Assembly (NCBI GenBank): GCA_024653345.1
Contig: JANLFV010000020.1
Coordinates: forward strand, 1-12,303
From: Candidatus Acetothermia bacterium
GTDB taxonomy: Bacteria > Bipolaricaulota > Bipolaricaulia > RBG-16-55-9 > JANLFV01
DNA length: 12,303 nucleotides
Direction of reading: 5' to 3'
This document shows, one piece after another, positions 1 through 7,034 of the stretch (positions are counted from its first letter, which is position 1; each line of letters starts with the position of its first letter). The position numbers and the translations under genes are program-made. Under the pieces are notes generated by a model. That model did not search any database. It was not told the DNA's origin and saw only the letters and a program-made list of their open reading frames with translations.

Positions 1-235
1 ACGCCGGGGCCGATCTCTGCCCTCCGGACTACCCCTGGCCGGAGGGGTTTGTGAAGGGGTCCTAACCCTGCTCTATCTCACACTTCTGGCACAGCTCAAT
101 GATGATCTGCCGGAGATCGCGGGGTCATGAGACTCCTTGTGTTAGGGTCTTGGTATCTTGCTCCTGGCGATCTTCTCCTGCCCTCTCAATGCTGAAAAGA
201 GATGCCAACGAATAGGTTCTCAGGAATCCGGCCAC
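1..235. other. Non-coding left edge, no gene recognised
   Basis: No open frame here has a recognisable product. Two plus-strand frames are open from the window edge, one stopping at 63-65 and one near 129, but both are short. The first could be the last twenty or so codons of a gene lying to the left, and I cannot confirm that. The only structural element seen is the hairpin at 20-46. The stretch also lies downstream of the minus-strand ftcD stop codon, so it should hold the end of that transcript, but I see no strong terminator for that strand. Confidence 0.5.
20..46 (+). terminator. Possible terminator hairpin at left edge
   Basis: Perfect 8-bp inverted repeat: CCCTCCGG at 20-27 and CCGGAGGG at 39-46, with an 11-nt loop. 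It is followed on the plus strand by only GTTT rather than a proper T-tract. It could terminate a plus-strand gene lying left of the window. The T-tract is weak, so the call is tentative. Confidence 0.3.
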
Positions 236-1153
236 TCAATGTGCTTCGACTTCTCCCAAGGCCTGGGCGAGCCGCTCCTCGAGGATCATCTCCGAGCGGA
301 AGTGCTCGAGCTGCAGGTAGTATTCCGCCGCCATGTTCAGGGCCTCCTGGGGGACCAGTCCGACGATCTCGCTCCCGACCACTGGGACGCCGTAGCGCGC
401 GGCCTCGCGCTTGACGAGCTCGAAGGCCCGGTGCAAGGGGGTCTTCCGGTAGTCGACCAGGTTCATCGAGACCTGGACGAGCCCGCGCTCCTCGAGCTCG
501 AAGGCCAGGGCCTTGACATAGCGGAGGCCGCCGCTTGAGCCGCGGACGGCCTGAGCGATCCGCTTGGCGACCTCAAGGTCATTCGTGCCCAGGTTGACAT
601 TGTAGGCGATCAACGGCGGCCTGGCCCCCACGGCCATCACCCCGGCGGTCGGGTGGACCCGCCGCTCGCCGAAGTCCGGGGCCCACTCCGGCTCTTGGAT
701 CTTGGCCGGGAAGCCCTCGAACTCACCCCTCCGGATGTTCGCCAGGTCCTGCCGTTCCGGGCGGGTCGCGGCCTCGGCATACAAGTAGACCGGGACCTTG
801 AACTCCTCGCTGATCCTCTGCCCGACCCGCCTGGCGAGCTCGACGCATTCAGCCATCGTCGCCCCACGCAAGGGGACGAAGGGGAGAACATCGACCGCTC
901 CCATCCGGGGGTGCTCGCCCCGATGGTTACTGAGGTCAATCAACTCCACTGCTTTGGCGGTCAGACGCAGGGCCGCCTCCTCGACCGCCTCCAGCGGGCC
1001 GGCGAAAGTGATGACCGTCCGGTTATGGTCCGGATCGGGGTCGACATCGAGGAGGGCCGCCCCGCGGACGGCCCTCACCGCGGCGACGATCGCTTCGATC
1101 TTCTCCCGGTCCCGGCCCTCACTGATATTCGGGACGGCCTCAATCAGCTTCAT
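236..1153 (-). CDS. ftcD: Glutamate formimidoyltransferase (stand-alone FtcD)
   Basis: A 305-residue protein matching the formiminotransferase part of FTCD, without the cyclodeaminase half of the animal enzyme. Members transfer the formimino group of N-formimino-glutamate to tetrahydrofolate in histidine breakdown. Some bacterial homologues instead move the formyl group of 5-formyl-tetrahydrofolate to glutamate and so recycle that inhibitory folate. The start reads MKLIEAVPNISEGRD, the usual family opening. The DPDPDHNRTVITF stretch (about 38-50) and NHRGEHPRMGAVDVLPF (76-92, with His77 and the catalytic-type His81) are intact. The second subdomain begins about residue 180. The ATG at 1151-1153 has only a weak purine-rich upstream stretch. 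It is the last gene of the minus operon, 44 bp after ompH. No hut genes are present in the window, so a folate-salvage role is at least as likely as histidine catabolism (inference). Confidence 0.93.
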   Translation of the reverse strand: MKLIEAVPNISEGRDREKIEAIVAAVRAVRGAALLDVDPDPDHNRTVITFAGPLEAVEEAALRLTAKAVELIDLSNHRGEHPRMGAVDVLPFVPLRGATMAECVELARRVGQRISEEFKVPVYLYAEAATRPERQDLANIRRGEFEGFPAKIQEPEWAPDFGERRVHPTAGVMAVGARPPLIAYNVNLGTNDLEVAKRIAQAVRGSSGGLRYVKALAFELEERGLVQVSMNLVDYRKTPLHRAFELVKREAARYGVPVVGSEIVGLVPQEALNMAAEYYLQLEHFRSEMILEERLAQALGEVEAH

Positions 1154-1197
1154 CGGCCCCCAGGGTCGCAGGCTCTAGACTGCTCGATCTGCCATCC

Positions 1198-1827
1198 CTA
1201 TGATCCTGCCGGCGCTCCACCCTCCACTCTCGCGTTCAATCGGTCGATGACGATGGCGGTGAGATCGTCCATCAGCCCGGCCTTGGAGTAGAGGACTACA
1301 TCCTTCTTCCGGGTCACCCAGTCGTAGCCCCTCTCCTGGGCCACCTCGGTGATCACTGCGATCATCTCCTGCTGGACCTTGCCCGTGAGCTGGAGGTCGA
1401 GCTGCTGGAGCTCGTTCTGGATCTCCTCGACCCGACGCTGATACTCCTGCTGGGTGATCTTCTTCGCCTGGAGTTGCTCCGCTAGCTGCTGGAGCTCCTT
1501 CTCCTTCTTCTCCCTCTCCGCGCTGAACTGCTGCACGGCGGTGGCTGTGCCCTTATACTTGAGGAAGACCTCCTCAGCGTTTACGTAGGCGATGCGCATC
1601 CCGCCGGTCGTGCTGGCCTGGACCTTCTGGGCGAGGGACTCCACCTGCTTCTGCAGCGCGGTGAGGTCCGAGCTCTTAGCCAGGCCGCTCACCTGCTGCT
1701 GGAGTTGCTTCACCTGCTCAGCCAGGTTGGCATCCGGCGCTGCCGCGGAGCCCTTGGAGAGCCATCCTCCGAAGAAACCCGCTACTAGAGCCACCACGAT
1801 CAACACGATCCACAGTGCCTGTTTCAT
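1198..1827 (-). CDS. ompH: OmpH/Skp-family periplasmic chaperone
   Basis: A 209-residue protein. A hydrophobic N-terminal segment (about 5-21) targets it to the envelope. It ends in GG-W-L-S-K-G-SAAAP rather than a sharp AXA site, so it may be a membrane anchor rather than a cleaved signal. Residues 35-72 form a Gln/Leu-rich coiled coil not found in short Skp proteins. From MRIAYVNAEEVFLKY (77-91) on it matches the OmpH/Skp family: the beta strand, then a long charged helical hairpin (95-165), then YDWVTRKKDVVLYSK (168-182) and the C-terminal helix. Skp homologues hold unfolded outer-membrane proteins in the periplasm and pass them to BamA. The gene lies 25 bp after bamA, with AAGGAG five bases before its ATG. 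The family is usually about 160 residues, so the extra N-terminal coil is the odd feature. Confidence 0.9.
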   Translation of the reverse strand: MKQALWIVLIVVALVAGFFGGWLSKGSAAAPDANLAEQVKQLQQQVSGLAKSSDLTALQKQVESLAQKVQASTTGGMRIAYVNAEEVFLKYKGTATAVQQFSAEREKKEKELQQLAEQLQAKKITQQEYQRRVEEIQNELQQLDLQLTGKVQQEMIAVITEVAQERGYDWVTRKKDVVLYSKAGLMDDLTAIVIDRLNARVEGGAPAGS

Positions 1828-1852
1828 CTTGTCTCCTTTCTCATTTCTCGCT

Positions 1853-4048
1853 CTAGAACATGTTCCCGAAGCCGAAGTCGATCTTCGGCTGCCAACCGAT
1901 CTGGCCGTCCACGACCGGCCAGGCGAACACGAGTCGGACCGTTCCCACAGCGGGGAGCTGGGCCCTCAACTCGAAGCCGAACGAGCGCTTGAGGTCCTTC
2001 CCCTCAGCGATGCCGAGATCGGCGAAGATCACGCCCACAGCCCCTTCGGTCAGCACGGCCCGATACTCCGCGTTCACCAGGAAGAACTTCTCCGTCCTGA
2101 AGGAGCTGATCCCTCTCAGGGTGCTGACATTCCCGAGGAGGAACTGCTCGTGCGCGGGCGTGGAGAATCCCTGGCCCCCGTGGAGGCGGACTGCGACATT
2201 CTGGTCCTTGAGGGTCGGGAAGTGCTGGACCAGGGCAAAGGTGAGCTTGGTGAACCTCGTCCCGGCGGTGAAGGCCCCGGCCTGCTCCAAGCTGAGGCTT
2301 CTTATTCCTCCCTCCCTGGGGAACTCCAGATCGTTCCGGTCGTCGTTGCTCAAGCCCAGGGTGACCGAGCTGGTAGTCTCGGGAGCCGTGCAGCCGGGCG
2401 TCGCTTTGGGACATCTGATGGAGTTCTCGTAGCGATGGCCCAGGGTCAACTGGGAGCCTCGCCCGAGAGGATAGCCGAGGGAGGCCTCGAAGCCACTCTT
2501 GTAGAGAGTGTATTCTCCGCCATCGTCTTCCTTGACTTCCTCTGACTCCTGATAGAGGCTGGCCTTGAGGAAGTCGTAGTTGGGGAAGAAGGTCGTGGTA
2601 GTATAGTCAAAGTGCCAGTTGGCCTGGCTGCCGCCGACGAGGGTCTTGTCGTAGCCGAGGGAGAGGTCCTGGCCTGTCCCGAAGATGTTCTTCCAAGAGA
2701 GCGAGAGCTTCCCGACCAGCCCGCCTCCGGCGAAGGTGAGCCCTCCGTTGAAGCTCCCGAGGTTCTTGTTCTCCGTGAAGGTGAAGATCAGGTCTATCTT
2801 GCCCGGCTCAACCTCCTCGAAGTTGACATCGATGCTCTGGAAGTAGCCGAGCTGCTGGAGGTTGCGATAGGTGTCTCTCAGGCGGTTCTCGTTGAAGAGA
2901 TCACCCGGCTGCACTCGCAGCCTCCGGCGGATCACATACTCCTTGGTCCGCGTGTTCCCCTCGATCCTGATCTCGTTGATCGTGCCCTCGCTGATGTTGA
3001 CCCTCAGGGTCTCGTCGGCGATCCCGCCGTTGGCCAGGTCCATCATGGTATATCCGTTCTGATGGTAGAGGTCGTAGACCCCCTGGAGGGCCTGGAGGAG
3101 GCTGAGGTTATCGACTTCCCCCTCGGGCAGGGGACCGAGGGCCTCGGTCAATTGCTGAGAGGAATAGAGCGTGGCCCCGCTGAAGTCGATCTTCCTGATC
3201 ACCTGGGGTCGCTCGAGGAATTCCCTCTCCCTCAAGTTCCACATCAGGATCACCCTATCCGGCGCGCTCCCCGAGGAGAAGGAGATATCATCCGGGCCGG
3301 TCTTCTCGAAGTAGATGGAGTTGTTAATCCTCTGGAGCGAGGCCTGGATGTTCTGGACCTTCACCGGCTCGTTCAGGCGGATCTTGATCAGGCCCCGGGC
3401 GAGCTCCTCCAGTTCCTCGCTCAGGCCGGTGACCTCGAGCTCCTCGATCTTCCCCTCGATCAGCGTGATCTTGAGCGTCTCACCCAGCTCGACATCTCCG
3501 ATCGTCACTAGAGTGTAGCCCTTCTCCTGATACGCGGCGAGGATGGCCTTCAGGCCGGCTTCGAGCTTCTTCACATTCAGAACCTTCTTCTCCTCGACCC
3601 CGTTCTCGCTCAAGATCTCGATGATCCGGTCTGTGCTGAGGATCGGGCTGGTGAAGGGGATCTTGAACCCGAAGAGCTTTATCCCCTCGCCGTATTGCTC
3701 GTTCCCCGCGATCTCGATCTTCTTCACTACGGGGTTTTCCTGCACCAGGTAGAAGACCTCGATCCCCCCGTCCAGCGAGCGGTAATCGGGAAAGACCTGC
3801 TGGAAATAGCCGAGGTCGAGGATCTTCTGGCTGCCGGCCTTGATCTCGTCCTCGGTGATAGTGTCGCCGACTTTGAACGGGAGCGCCTTCTTGATCTCGT
3901 CCAGAGTGACATGCTCGTTCCCCTCGACCACGATCCGCTCGACCCTCATCCCACCGGCGGCCTCTTGGGCCCGGCCGGGCGGGGCGAAGAAGAGGAGCGA
4001 GGTAATCAGGGCGCATGCGAATGCCAGCTGAGCCAGCTTGGACTTCAC
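1853..4048 (-). CDS. bamA: BamA/Omp85 outer-membrane assembly factor
   Basis: Omp85 protein that folds and inserts beta-barrel proteins into the outer membrane. I use the GTG at 4046-4048, giving 731 residues. It overlaps the yifB stop as GTGA and sits nine bases after AGGAGG. A GTG six bases further out (4052-4054) is in frame but too near the ribosome site. Signal peptide at 1-27, ending PPGRA before QEAAGG. Five POTRA domains can be read from their repeated openings: VERIVVEGNE (about 36), VKKIEIAGNE (108), IEELEVTGL (201), IRKIDFSGA (284) and INEIRIEGN (357). The barrel runs from about 430 to 731. It carries STLRGI (642-647), the lid-loop arginine motif, and ends in Phe as outer-membrane proteins do. 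Two cysteines at 546 and 553 probably lie in a surface loop. BamA of E. coli is about 810 residues, so the barrel loops here are short. Confidence 0.95.
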   Translation of the reverse strand: MKSKLAQLAFACALITSLLFFAPPGRAQEAAGGMRVERIVVEGNEHVTLDEIKKALPFKVGDTITEDEIKAGSQKILDLGYFQQVFPDYRSLDGGIEVFYLVQENPVVKKIEIAGNEQYGEGIKLFGFKIPFTSPILSTDRIIEILSENGVEEKKVLNVKKLEAGLKAILAAYQEKGYTLVTIGDVELGETLKITLIEGKIEELEVTGLSEELEELARGLIKIRLNEPVKVQNIQASLQRINNSIYFEKTGPDDISFSSGSAPDRVILMWNLREREFLERPQVIRKIDFSGATLYSSQQLTEALGPLPEGEVDNLSLLQALQGVYDLYHQNGYTMMDLANGGIADETLRVNISEGTINEIRIEGNTRTKEYVIRRRLRVQPGDLFNENRLRDTYRNLQQLGYFQSIDVNFEEVEPGKIDLIFTFTENKNLGSFNGGLTFAGGGLVGKLSLSWKNIFGTGQDLSLGYDKTLVGGSQANWHFDYTTTTFFPNYDFLKASLYQESEEVKEDDGGEYTLYKSGFEASLGYPLGRGSQLTLGHRYENSIRCPKATPGCTAPETTSSVTLGLSNDDRNDLEFPREGGIRSLSLEQAGAFTAGTRFTKLTFALVQHFPTLKDQNVAVRLHGGQGFSTPAHEQFLLGNVSTLRGISSFRTEKFFLVNAEYRAVLTEGAVGVIFADLGIAEGKDLKRSFGFELRAQLPAVGTVRLVFAWPVVDGQIGWQPKIDFGFGNMF

Positions 4049-5592
4049 AACCACATCCCTCCTTCACTCAAGCTCTCTTCCGAACTGCGGTATTGGATTG
4101 CCTCTGCCAGGTGTTCTTCGCCGATCTCCGCTCTGCCATCGAGGTCGGCGATCGTGCGCGCGACCTTGAGGATGCGGTGATAGGCCCGCGCGGAGAGGGC
4201 AAATCGGTCCACAGCGCTGGCCAAGAGCGCCTCTCCTGCCGGACTGAGCCGACAGAAGCTCTTGATCTCCTTCACTCCCATCTGAGCGTTGGTGAAGATG
4301 TTCATCCCTGCGAACCGCTCTCGTTGGACCTGCCGTGCCCGCTCGACCCGTGCGCGGATCGCCGCCGACGGCTCTCCCGTAGGTTTACCGATCAGCTCTT
4401 CCTTTGTCAAGCGGGGGACCTCGATGAAGATGTCGATCCGGTCGAGGAACGGGCCGGAGATCTTCCGCCAATAGCTGCGGACCTCTTGGGGTGTGCAGAT
4501 GCAGTTTCCTCGCGCGTCCCGCCGGAGGCAAGCGCAGGGGTTCATCGCGGCGATGAGGGTGAAGTTGGCCGGGAAGGTCACGGCCGTCGCGGCGCGGGAG
4601 ATCGTGATCCGCCGATCCTCCAGCGGCTGGCGGAGCGTCTCCAGCACATCGCGGCTGAACTCCGGCAGCTCGTCGAGGAAGAGCACGCCGTGATGGGCCA
4701 GGCTGATCTCCCCCGGCTTCGGCACCCCGTGGCCTCCCCCGACCATCCCGGCATAGGAGATGGTGTGGTGGGGTGAGCGGAACGGTCGCTGGCAGACGAG
4801 CGGCCGCTCGGGGGAGAGGAGGCCCATCACGCTGTAGATCTTCGACACCTCGAGCGCCTCCTTGAGGGAGAGGGGCGGGAGGATCGTCGGGATCCGCCGG
4901 GCGAGCATGCTCTTCCCCGAGCCGGGGGGGCCGATCATCAGGACATTGTGTCCGCCGGCAGCGGCGATCTCCAGGGCCCGCTTCGCCTGCTCCTGGCCGT
5001 GGATCTCGTTGAAGTCCGGCCCTCCAGAAGCCTCGGCCTTGAAGTAGCTCTCGCGGTCGAACTGGAAGGGCTTGATGAGAAGCTCGCCGTTCAGATAGGC
5101 GATGGTCTCCTGGAGGCTCTCGGAGGGGAGGACCTCCAAGCCCTCGATGAGAGCTGCCTCCAGGGCGTTGGCGGCGGGGAGGACCACCCGCTTGATCCCC
5201 GCCTCCTGAGCGGCGAGGGCGATCGGGAGGACCCCCTTGACCGGGCGGAGCCGCCCGTCGAGCGAGAGCTCCCCGAGGAAGAGGCAGCTGTCGGACTCCT
5301 CTATCTCCAGCTGGCCCGTGGCCTGGAGGATCGTGAGCGCCAGGGGGAGGTCGAGCCCCACCCCCTCTTTCCGCACATCGGCGGGGGCGAGGTTGATCGT
5401 GATCCGCTTCGGGGGGAATTCGTAGCCGGCATTGTTGATGGCGCTCCGGATCCGCTCGCGGCTCTCCTGAACCTCCTTCTCCGGGAGCCCGACGATCACG
5501 AAACTGGGGAGGCCCCGGGCCACATCGCACTGGACCTCCACCAGGGAGGCCTCGAGCCCGAGCAGTGCTCCGCTGATGGCCTTGGCGAACAC
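4045..5592 (-). CDS. yifB: YifB/ComM-family AAA+ ATPase (Mg-chelatase-like)
   Basis: A 515-residue full-length member of the YifB/ComM family. ComM of Vibrio is a hexameric branch-migration helicase that helps incorporate single-stranded DNA during natural transformation. The general role elsewhere is less certain. An N-terminal ChlI/Lon-like domain occupies about 1-175. The Mg-chelatase AAA+ core has Walker A GPPGSGKS (221-228), FRSPHHTISYAGMVGGG (271-287), Walker B LFLDELPEF (304-312) and sensor region AAMNPCAC (348-355). The four-cysteine CxC...CxC insert is kept, though the usual NPCPCG reads NPCACL. FLDRIDIFIEVPRL (382-395) follows, then the C-terminal helical domain. The start is GTG at 5590-5592, one base after the yraN stop, with GGAGGG upstream. 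The stop overlaps the bamA start by four bases, so translation is probably coupled. Confidence 0.94.
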   Translation of the reverse strand: MFAKAISGALLGLEASLVEVQCDVARGLPSFVIVGLPEKEVQESRERIRSAINNAGYEFPPKRITINLAPADVRKEGVGLDLPLALTILQATGQLEIEESDSCLFLGELSLDGRLRPVKGVLPIALAAQEAGIKRVVLPAANALEAALIEGLEVLPSESLQETIAYLNGELLIKPFQFDRESYFKAEASGGPDFNEIHGQEQAKRALEIAAAGGHNVLMIGPPGSGKSMLARRIPTILPPLSLKEALEVSKIYSVMGLLSPERPLVCQRPFRSPHHTISYAGMVGGGHGVPKPGEISLAHHGVLFLDELPEFSRDVLETLRQPLEDRRITISRAATAVTFPANFTLIAAMNPCACLRRDARGNCICTPQEVRSYWRKISGPFLDRIDIFIEVPRLTKEELIGKPTGEPSAAIRARVERARQVQRERFAGMNIFTNAQMGVKEIKSFCRLSPAGEALLASAVDRFALSARAYHRILKVARTIADLDGRAEIGEEHLAEAIQYRSSEESLSEGGMWL

Positions 5593-5593
5593 C

Positions 5594-5935
5594 CTATCCC
5601 TCCAGGCCGAAGGCGTCCTTATATAGCCTTATCTCTTCCCCCGCGATCACCACGACATCGAACCGCAGGTCGACCTCCGGGCGATGCTGGGCGATATAGT
5701 GCTGGGCCGTCCGGATCAAGCGCGCCCGCTTCTGGGGAGTGAGGGCCTCTTCGGCCGGGCTGAACTGCTCATCGGCCCGCGCCTTCACCTCGATGAAGCT
5801 GAGGCAGTCCCGGTCGCGGGCGATGATGTCGATCTCTCCCCCTCGCCAGCGGTAGTTGCGGGCGATAATCCGATACCCCTGCGCCTTGAGAAAGGCCAGC
5901 GCCCGCTCCTCGCCCAGTCTGCCCGGCCACACCAC
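5594..5935 (-). CDS. yraN: YraN-family (UPF0102) putative endonuclease
   Basis: A 113-residue protein of the YraN/UPF0102 family, usual length about 115-125. The family has the PD-(D/E)XK nuclease fold. Its core is seen as GRLGEERALAFLKAQGY (5-21), ARNYRWRGGEIDIIARD (25-41, acidic catalytic residues) and LSFIEVKARA (45-54, the ExK motif). The in-cell substrate is not firmly established; Holliday-junction-resolvase-like roles have been suggested. GTG starts at 5933-5935 and 5930-5932 are adjacent. I take the first, seven bases after GAGGAG (5943-5948). It is the first gene of the minus operon and lies one base ahead of yifB, an arrangement repeated in many bacteria, where the two often neighbour each other and dprA. 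This supports a DNA-processing role. Confidence 0.92.
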   Translation of the reverse strand: MVWPGRLGEERALAFLKAQGYRIIARNYRWRGGEIDIIARDRDCLSFIEVKARADEQFSPAEEALTPQKRARLIRTAQHYIAQHRPEVDLRFDVVVIAGEEIRLYKDAFGLEG

Positions 5936-5954
5936 GCGACTACTCCTCGAGCAT

Positions 5955-5984
5955 ATGATAGTGATCCCGCCCTGTCTCGGTCAA
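5955..5984 (-). promoter_or_regulatory. Predicted promoter of yraN-ftcD operon
   Basis: Read on the minus strand, TTGACC (5979-5984) is followed after 18 bp by TATCAT (5955-5960), which is 5 of 6 to the -10 consensus. Transcription would begin near 5948, at the edge of the yraN ribosome site (GAGGAG 5943-5948), so the leader would be very short. This is a sequence-based call only. Confidence 0.5.
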
Positions 5985-5996
5985 GCCCCGCGCCAT

Positions 5997-6025
5997 TTGA
6001 CAGCCGAGTGACGATCCACTAAGCT
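5997..6025 (+). promoter_or_regulatory. Predicted promoter of glmU-prs operon
   Basis: A perfect -35 hexamer TTGACA (5997-6002) lies 17 bp upstream of TAAGCT (6020-6025), a poor -10 (3 of 6). The predicted transcription start near 6031-6033 is only a few bases before the glmU ATG at 6036, and there is no Shine-Dalgarno sequence there. The message may therefore be leaderless. The promoter lies back to back with the yraN promoter, the two -35 boxes being 12 bp apart. Confidence 0.45.
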
Positions 6026-6035
6026 CACTATCGGG

Positions 6036-7034
6036 ATGGGCGGGGAGCTGAGTCTCCTGATTCTCGCAGCAGGAAAGGGCAAGCGGCTGCTCTCCCAGAG
6101 GGTCAAGGTCCTCCACGAGCTCTGCGGCCAGCCGGTATTAGAATATGTGCTGCAGGCGGCAGACCCGCTGAAGCCTCAACGGACCTTGGTGATCGTCGGC
6201 CACCAGGGCGAGCAAGTCCGGGAAAGGTTCGCCGGGCGAGGGCTGGTCTTCATCGAGCAGCGCGAGCAGTTGGGGACCGGCCATGCGGCCCTCCAAGCCC
6301 GCTCCGCGCTCGAGGGCAAGGGCGGGGAGATCCTCATCCTGCCGGGCGACCTTCCCCTGCTCCGGGCAGAGTTGCTGGAGGAGTTTCTCGCCTTCCACAA
6401 GGCACATGGCGGGCGGCTCTCGCTCCTCACGATGGAGCCCGAGGACCCGGCGGGCTACGGGCGGATCGTCCGCGATCGCGAGGGGAATCTCGGGCGGATC
6501 GTCGAGGAGAAGGATGCCTCGGAGCAGGAGCGCCAGATTCGAGAGGTGAACAGCGGCGTCTATCTCGTGAGGAACGACGGTCTCTTCTGGGAAGCTCTAC
6601 AGGGCCTCGGCGTTGCCAATGCTCAGGGAGAGTATTACCTCTCGGACATTGTCTCCTTCTACCGCGGGCAAGGCCAGCCCGTCCGCGCTCTGCTGGCCGG
6701 GGAGAGTGAATCGCTCCTGGGAGTGAACTCTCGAGCTGACCTCGTCCGGGCCGAGGGGGCCCTGCGCCGGCGGAAGCTCGCCGCAGTCCTGGCCGCCGGT
6801 GCGAGGGTCATCGCCCCCGAGACGGTGCTCATCGACCAGGAGGTCATTCTCGAGCCCGACGCCCGAGTCGGGCCCGGGACCTCTCTCAAGGGGCGGAGCC
6901 GGATCGGAAGAGGGGCGGTGGTCGAGAACTCTCTCGTTGAAGGGTTTGAAGTGGGCGGAGGATGCGGGATTATCGGGAGCACTCTCTGCTTCAAGGAGGA
7001 GCATGGACCTGAAGCTGATCGCGGGCAACGCTAA
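6036..7034 (+). CDS. glmU: Short GlmU: UTP-GlcNAc-1-P uridylyltransferase-like, acetyltransferase domain truncated
   Basis: A 332-residue GlmU-like nucleotidyltransferase; full bifunctional GlmU is about 450-460. The uridylyltransferase half is complete and would make UDP-GlcNAc for peptidoglycan and surface glycans. Visible motifs are LLILAAGKGKRL (7-18), EQLGTGHAAL (76-85), LPGDLPLL, GYGRIV, IVEEKDAS, EVNSGVYLV, NAQGEYYLSDIV and LLGVNSRADL. In the nucleotide loop the usual GTRM reads GKRL and PKV reads VKV; the key Arg and Lys remain. The left-handed beta-helix begins at about residue 255 but stops after a few turns, so the acetyl-CoA site and catalytic histidine are absent. The last eleven codons overlap prs, which has its own strong ribosome site. 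The start ATG has no Shine-Dalgarno sequence. Acetylation of GlcN-1-P would need another enzyme. Sugar specificity is inferred, and it could be a related nucleotidyltransferase. Confidence 0.85.
   Translation: MGGELSLLILAAGKGKRLLSQRVKVLHELCGQPVLEYVLQAADPLKPQRTLVIVGHQGEQVRERFAGRGLVFIEQREQLGTGHAALQARSALEGKGGEILILPGDLPLLRAELLEEFLAFHKAHGGRLSLLTMEPEDPAGYGRIVRDREGNLGRIVEEKDASEQERQIREVNSGVYLVRNDGLFWEALQGLGVANAQGEYYLSDIVSFYRGQGQPVRALLAGESESLLGVNSRADLVRAEGALRRRKLAAVLAAGARVIAPETVLIDQEVILEPDARVGPGTSLKGRSRIGRGAVVENSLVEGFEVGGGCGIIGSTLCFKEEHGPEADRGQR

Noticed and set aside
653-1291. 212-residue plus-strand open frame opposite ftcD
   Set aside because: It lies antisense to a well-recognised gene; in GC-rich DNA the opposite strand often stays open. 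The product shows no family features.
1592-2545. 317-residue plus-strand open frame opposite ompH and bamA
   Set aside because: Antisense to two real genes, composition typical of a complement translation, no ribosome site or motif.
2612-3511. 299-residue plus-strand open frame opposite bamA
   Set aside because: Shadow of the POTRA coding region; low-complexity Leu/Glu/Val-rich translation without family signature.
4385-5530. 381-residue minus-strand frame overlapping yifB in another frame
   Set aside because: The translation is Arg/Pro/Gly-rich nonsense, while the yifB frame carries all AAA+ motifs.
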